From contig JAITNO010000070.1 in NCBI GenBank assembly GCA_031290405.1, positions 1 through 8,205 on the forward strand: a stretch of DNA of 8,205 nucleotides, read 5' to 3'. The notes beneath the pieces are model-generated. The model saw only the letters and a program-made list of their open reading frames with translations, made no database searches and was not told where the DNA came from. Origin of the DNA: Spirochaetaceae bacterium. GTDB taxonomy: Bacteria > Spirochaetota > Spirochaetia > Treponematales > Breznakiellaceae. Below are positions 6,089 through 8,205 of this stretch, in pieces. The position numbers and the translations under genes were made by a program. Within the stretch, counting starts at the first letter, position 1, and each line of letters starts with the position of its first letter.

Positions 6089-6720
6089 GCTGCGTCCTTT
6101 TTCCCCGCCACGGCAAGCTCCACAAGCACATCCGAGCAGACAAACTCCACTTTTGCCGCGAAGCTGTCGACCACATGGGAAAAAATGGAGTGGGCAACCA
6201 TGGCGATGATGGCGATGATCAGGCCGAACACGGTGGTGATAAGCGCTTCGTAAATGCCGTTGGCGACGATCTGGGCGTTCACTTCCGTCGCTTCCGCGAT
6301 GGACTTGAACGCCCCTATCATGCCGGAGACGGTTCCCAGGAAGCCGGTGAGCGGGGAGAGGGAACCCAGGGCGGTAAGGAAATTAAAGCCGGTTTCCAGC
6401 GTGTCGATGCAGGACATGGCCTGCGTTTCCGTTACTTTTTCGATAAGGCTTCTTTCCGAAAGCGTCCGGTTGCTCATCATGGTCCAAAGTATTTTCGCGC
6501 CCATGCGCCGCGCGGATCGCTTTTCGAGGTAGAGGCACGCGCCGTCCATATCCCCCCGCCTGACGTACGCGATGGTCTCTGCCTTCAGGTCGTCAAGGCG
6601 CAAGTTGTTGCGAAAGATGAAAATCGCGCGTTCCAGCGCAATCGCCACCGTCGCCATGGAAAATACCAGCAGCGGCCACATAAAAAGCCCGCCCATCTTG
6701 AAAAGATCAAAAAGACTCAT
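6085..6720 (-). CDS. exbB: ExbB / MotA-TolQ-ExbB family proton channel protein
   Basis: A 211-residue inner-membrane protein of the MotA/TolQ/ExbB family. Three membrane helices are predicted at about 12-30, 113-138 and 158-180, with the large cytoplasmic loop between the first two. The conserved family block is clear: LSPLTGFLGTVSGMIGAF (121-138), then ALITTVFGLIIAI (159-171) in the third helix, with threonines in the places where family members line the proton path. It pairs with the two ExbD proteins encoded next to it to power TonB. The start at 6720 has a GGAG ribosome-binding site about 7 nt upstream and lies 17 nt after the DUF4198 gene stop. TolQ is the main alternative, but the TonB upstream favours ExbB. 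Confidence 0.92.
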   Translation of the reverse strand: MSLFDLFKMGGLFMWPLLVFSMATVAIALERAIFIFRNNLRLDDLKAETIAYVRRGDMDGACLYLEKRSARRMGAKILWTMMSNRTLSERSLIEKVTETQAMSCIDTLETGFNFLTALGSLSPLTGFLGTVSGMIGAFKSIAEATEVNAQIVANGIYEALITTVFGLIIAIIAMVAHSIFSHVVDSFAAKVEFVCSDVLVELAVAGKKDAA

Positions 6721-6737
6721 ACTGTCTCCGGTTGCCG

Positions 6738-7550
6738 CTATTTTCTAACCACGAACGAGGCCCACGAACTGTAGGCTGCCGCGTCGTACGCGGGGTTGCC
6801 GGACACGTCGCCTGAATAGTCGGTTTTTACCACCCAGATGTCCTTGGCCGCCGCCGCCGAAGGCATATTCAGCGTTACTTGACCGGTGGAGTCCGTTTTC
6901 AGTCCCTTGACCGCCCAGGCTTCCTCGTCTGTGGAGTTAAAGCTTTTATAGGTCGCGGACACGGTTGCGTTTGCCAAAGGTTTGCCGTTCTGGAAGACCT
7001 TAAACAGCGCCGGCTTGCCCGTCGCAATGTCGGCGGGGTTCGTGACGGGCACGATTTCCAGGGGCAGGCCCAGGGGCTGGGCGAAGCTCTTGTCCTCTGC
7101 GCTGGGATTGACGTAGATTTTGCACCAGCCCTCCCTCAGCGTGCTTTTTGAAATGGTGAAGCCCAATGCCTTGAGCGTCTCTTTCGTCCCGCCCCGCACT
7201 CCCGCTGTCGTCGTGTGGGAAAACGAGCCCACGCTGTTCACCAGGACGACGGTCGGCGCGCCGGCGGGGAGCGCAAACTCAGCAGAAAGCACCTGCGCCG
7301 CCTCGTTGCGCGTGGTTCTTACCCGCGTGTTCGTGGGTGCGTTGCCCTGCAAGACAAAAAACGCATTCCGGGAGGAGTCGCTGACCCCTTCGCCCACCAT
7401 AAAATGATGGGTAACATACACCGTCAAGGGGACCGCATCGCCCGCCTTGTAGCTTTTGACATCGGCAAGAGCGGCAAACCACTCATGCGAAAACACGGCG
7501 CTGTTTACACACGCGCACAAAACAAACGTTAAAATTGCAATTCTTTTCAT
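6738..7550 (-). CDS. Secreted DUF4198-type protein, possible periplasmic metal-binding
   Basis: A 270-residue exported protein resembling the DUF4198 family, some members of which occur with nickel/cobalt uptake systems. A signal peptide covers about residues 1-21; cleavage between Ser21 and His22 would leave mature protein beginning HEWF, a His-first N-terminus typical of this family and suited to binding a metal. A His48-His49 pair follows in VTHHF. The middle contains GLPLEIVPVTNP (161-172), and an Ig-like C-terminal domain contains VFQNGKPLANATV (185-197) and TDSTGQVTLNMP (219-230), both characteristic. LCAC at 11-14 could be read as a weak lipobox with Cys14. The ribosome-binding site is strong (AGGAG at 7561-7557, 6-nt spacing). 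Its place between tonB and exbB suggests a role in TonB-dependent uptake. The metal specificity is inference. Confidence 0.8.
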   Translation of the reverse strand: MKRIAILTFVLCACVNSAVFSHEWFAALADVKSYKAGDAVPLTVYVTHHFMVGEGVSDSSRNAFFVLQGNAPTNTRVRTTRNEAAQVLSAEFALPAGAPTVVLVNSVGSFSHTTTAGVRGGTKETLKALGFTISKSTLREGWCKIYVNPSAEDKSFAQPLGLPLEIVPVTNPADIATGKPALFKVFQNGKPLANATVSATYKSFNSTDEEAWAVKGLKTDSTGQVTLNMPSAAAAKDIWVVKTDYSGDVSGNPAYDAAAYSSWASFVVRK

Positions 7551-7556
7551 GGTATT

Positions 7557-7561
7557 CTCCT
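7557..7561 (-). promoter_or_regulatory. Strong ribosome-binding site of the DUF4198 gene
   Basis: On the minus strand AGGAG lies 6 nt before the ATG at 7550, inside an AT-rich stretch. It fixes the start of the gene. It suggests efficient translation independent of tonB, whose stop is 108 nt upstream. Confidence 0.7.
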
Positions 7562-7596
7562 ATAAATACATAAAATGATAGATACAATGGTGTTTT

Positions 7597-7654
7597 CCCA
7601 TACGGGAAACTCCCATACGGGAAACCCCCATGCGGGAAACTCCATACTGAAAAC
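7597..7654. repeat. 15-bp tandem repeat, three clear units plus a degenerate fourth
   Basis: Units on the plus strand are CCCATACGGGAAACT (7597-7611), CCCATACGGGAAACC (7612-7626) and CCCATGCGGGAAACT (7627-7641), followed by a degraded copy to about 7654. Each junction reads TTTCCC or CCC, a 4-nt loop, then GGGAAA or GGG, so each unit can form a small hairpin; the first has a 6-bp TTTCCC/GGGAAA stem. The array begins just after the tonB stop and ends about 45 nt before the DUF4198 gene. It could bind a protein in phased fashion, slow or process the transcript, or be a simple minisatellite of variable copy number. No T-run makes it a standard terminator. Confidence 0.75.
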
Positions 7655-7658
7655 CCGC

Positions 7659-8205
7659 TCACGTTAACTTAAACGACACGGGGATGACGATTCGGACCGG
7701 CTCCGGGGGCCGGCGGAACGGGGAGGCGCTTTGCACGGCGCGCAGCGCTTCTTCGTCCAGAATGTCTTTACCACTGCTCCTGCGGACGGCGATGTCGCCG
7801 GCCGACCCGTTCGCGTTTATGGTAAAGATCACTTCCACCACGCCCTGTATGCCGGCGCGTCGCGCCTGCGAAGGGTATTCAAGTTCCTGCACTATGCGCC
7901 GTTGCACATAGCTGTAGTTTTCTTTTACATACCGTGCGCCGGCGCCTTCGGAGGCAAGCCCTTCTGATGACGCCCCTACGGCGGCGCTCTGATTGTCATG
8001 GTGTTCCTCCTCTGTTTCGACGATGGTTTCGGCAATTTCATCCTGAACCTCCTCTGGTTCCGGCGGCGTTTCTTTGACGCGCGGACGCACCAGGGGTGCG
8101 GGCGGCGCCTCCACATATTCGCTTATGTCGACGACGCGCAGAGGCGCCGTCTCTTCCAGGTGCGCCTCTGTTGCGGCGACGTGAAACACCACACAAAAGA
8201 GGATG
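7659..8205 (-). CDS. tonB: TonB family energy transducer (5' partial)
   Basis: 181 residues of a TonB protein are visible; the frame runs off the window at 8205, so the true start is outside and the GTG at 8192 is only an internal codon. The first visible residues (ILFCVVFHVAA) look like the end of the N-terminal membrane anchor, and the His there fits the conserved membrane His of TonB, which sits four residues after Ser in E. coli; here that Ser place is Cys. A Pro/Glu-rich periplasmic spacer follows (APPAPLVRPRV, TPPEPEE, then an acidic run). The C-terminal TonB domain (about the last 85 residues) has ELEYPSQARRAGIQGVVEV, INANG, SSGKDILDEEAL and SPFRRPPEP, all classic. It passes energy from ExbB/ExbD to outer-membrane receptors; no receptor gene is in the window. 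Confidence 0.92.
   Translation of the reverse strand, partial: ILFCVVFHVAATEAHLEETAPLRVVDISEYVEAPPAPLVRPRVKETPPEPEEVQDEIAETIVETEEEHHDNQSAAVGASSEGLASEGAGARYVKENYSYVQRRIVQELEYPSQARRAGIQGVVEVIFTINANGSAGDIAVRRSSGKDILDEEALRAVQSASPFRRPPEPVRIVIPVSFKLT

Noticed and set aside
7559..7587. Sigma70-type promoter before the DUF4198 gene (TTGTAT, 17 nt, TATAGG)
   Set aside because: Only 3/6 and 4/6 matches, and the start of transcription would fall beyond the strong ribosome-binding site.
7571..7590. Fur- or NikR-like operator in the AT-rich stretch before the DUF4198 gene
   Set aside because: No clear dyad matching known operators; resemblance is just A/T richness.
8190..8192. GTG at 8192 as the start of tonB
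   Set aside because: The frame continues upstream to the window edge with hydrophobic residues that fit the TonB membrane anchor.

Overview
The window (about 8.2 kb, fairly GC-rich) looks like ordinary chromosome of a diderm (outer-membrane) bacterium. The diderm call rests on a TonB protein with its ExbB/ExbD motor. A spirochaete, perhaps Treponema-like, is my best guess: the alanyl-tRNA synthetase stops right after its editing domain, as I recall for some treponemes. This taxonomic call is inference and not firm. I see no tRNA, rRNA, CRISPR array, insertion sequence or integrase.

Layout: two blocks converge tail to tail. The left block (1-2932, plus strand) holds the 3' end of alaS, then pyrI, pyrC and pyrF: the regulatory chain of aspartate carbamoyltransferase, a class I dihydroorotase and a type 2 orotidine-5'-phosphate decarboxylase. 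All are tightly packed. pyrB, pyrD, pyrK and pyrE are not in the window.

The right block (8205-2918, minus strand) reads, in transcription order: tonB (5' end outside the window), a secreted DUF4198-type protein, exbB, two exbD genes, then a BatA/BatB-like pair of membrane-anchored von Willebrand factor A (VWA) proteins. exbB-exbD-exbD and batA-batB are joined by 4-nt ATGA overlaps, which suggests translational coupling. The ExbB/ExbD motor would use the proton gradient to drive TonB, which energises an outer-membrane receptor not seen here. The DUF4198 protein, with a histidine predicted at its mature N-terminus, hints at a metal (Ni/Co-like) substrate. The Bat-like pair has intact metal-binding (MIDAS) motifs, but its usual MoxR ATPase and DUF58 partners are absent.

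Two non-coding stretches stand out. A 108-nt gap between tonB and the DUF4198 gene contains a 15-bp tandem repeat whose units each form a small hairpin. A 290-nt gap between the second exbD and batA contains several perfect inverted repeats, a 21-bp-spaced direct repeat and a strong ribosome-binding site in front of a five-codon ORF. The two blocks overlap by 15 nt at their 3' ends (2918-2932) with no visible terminator.
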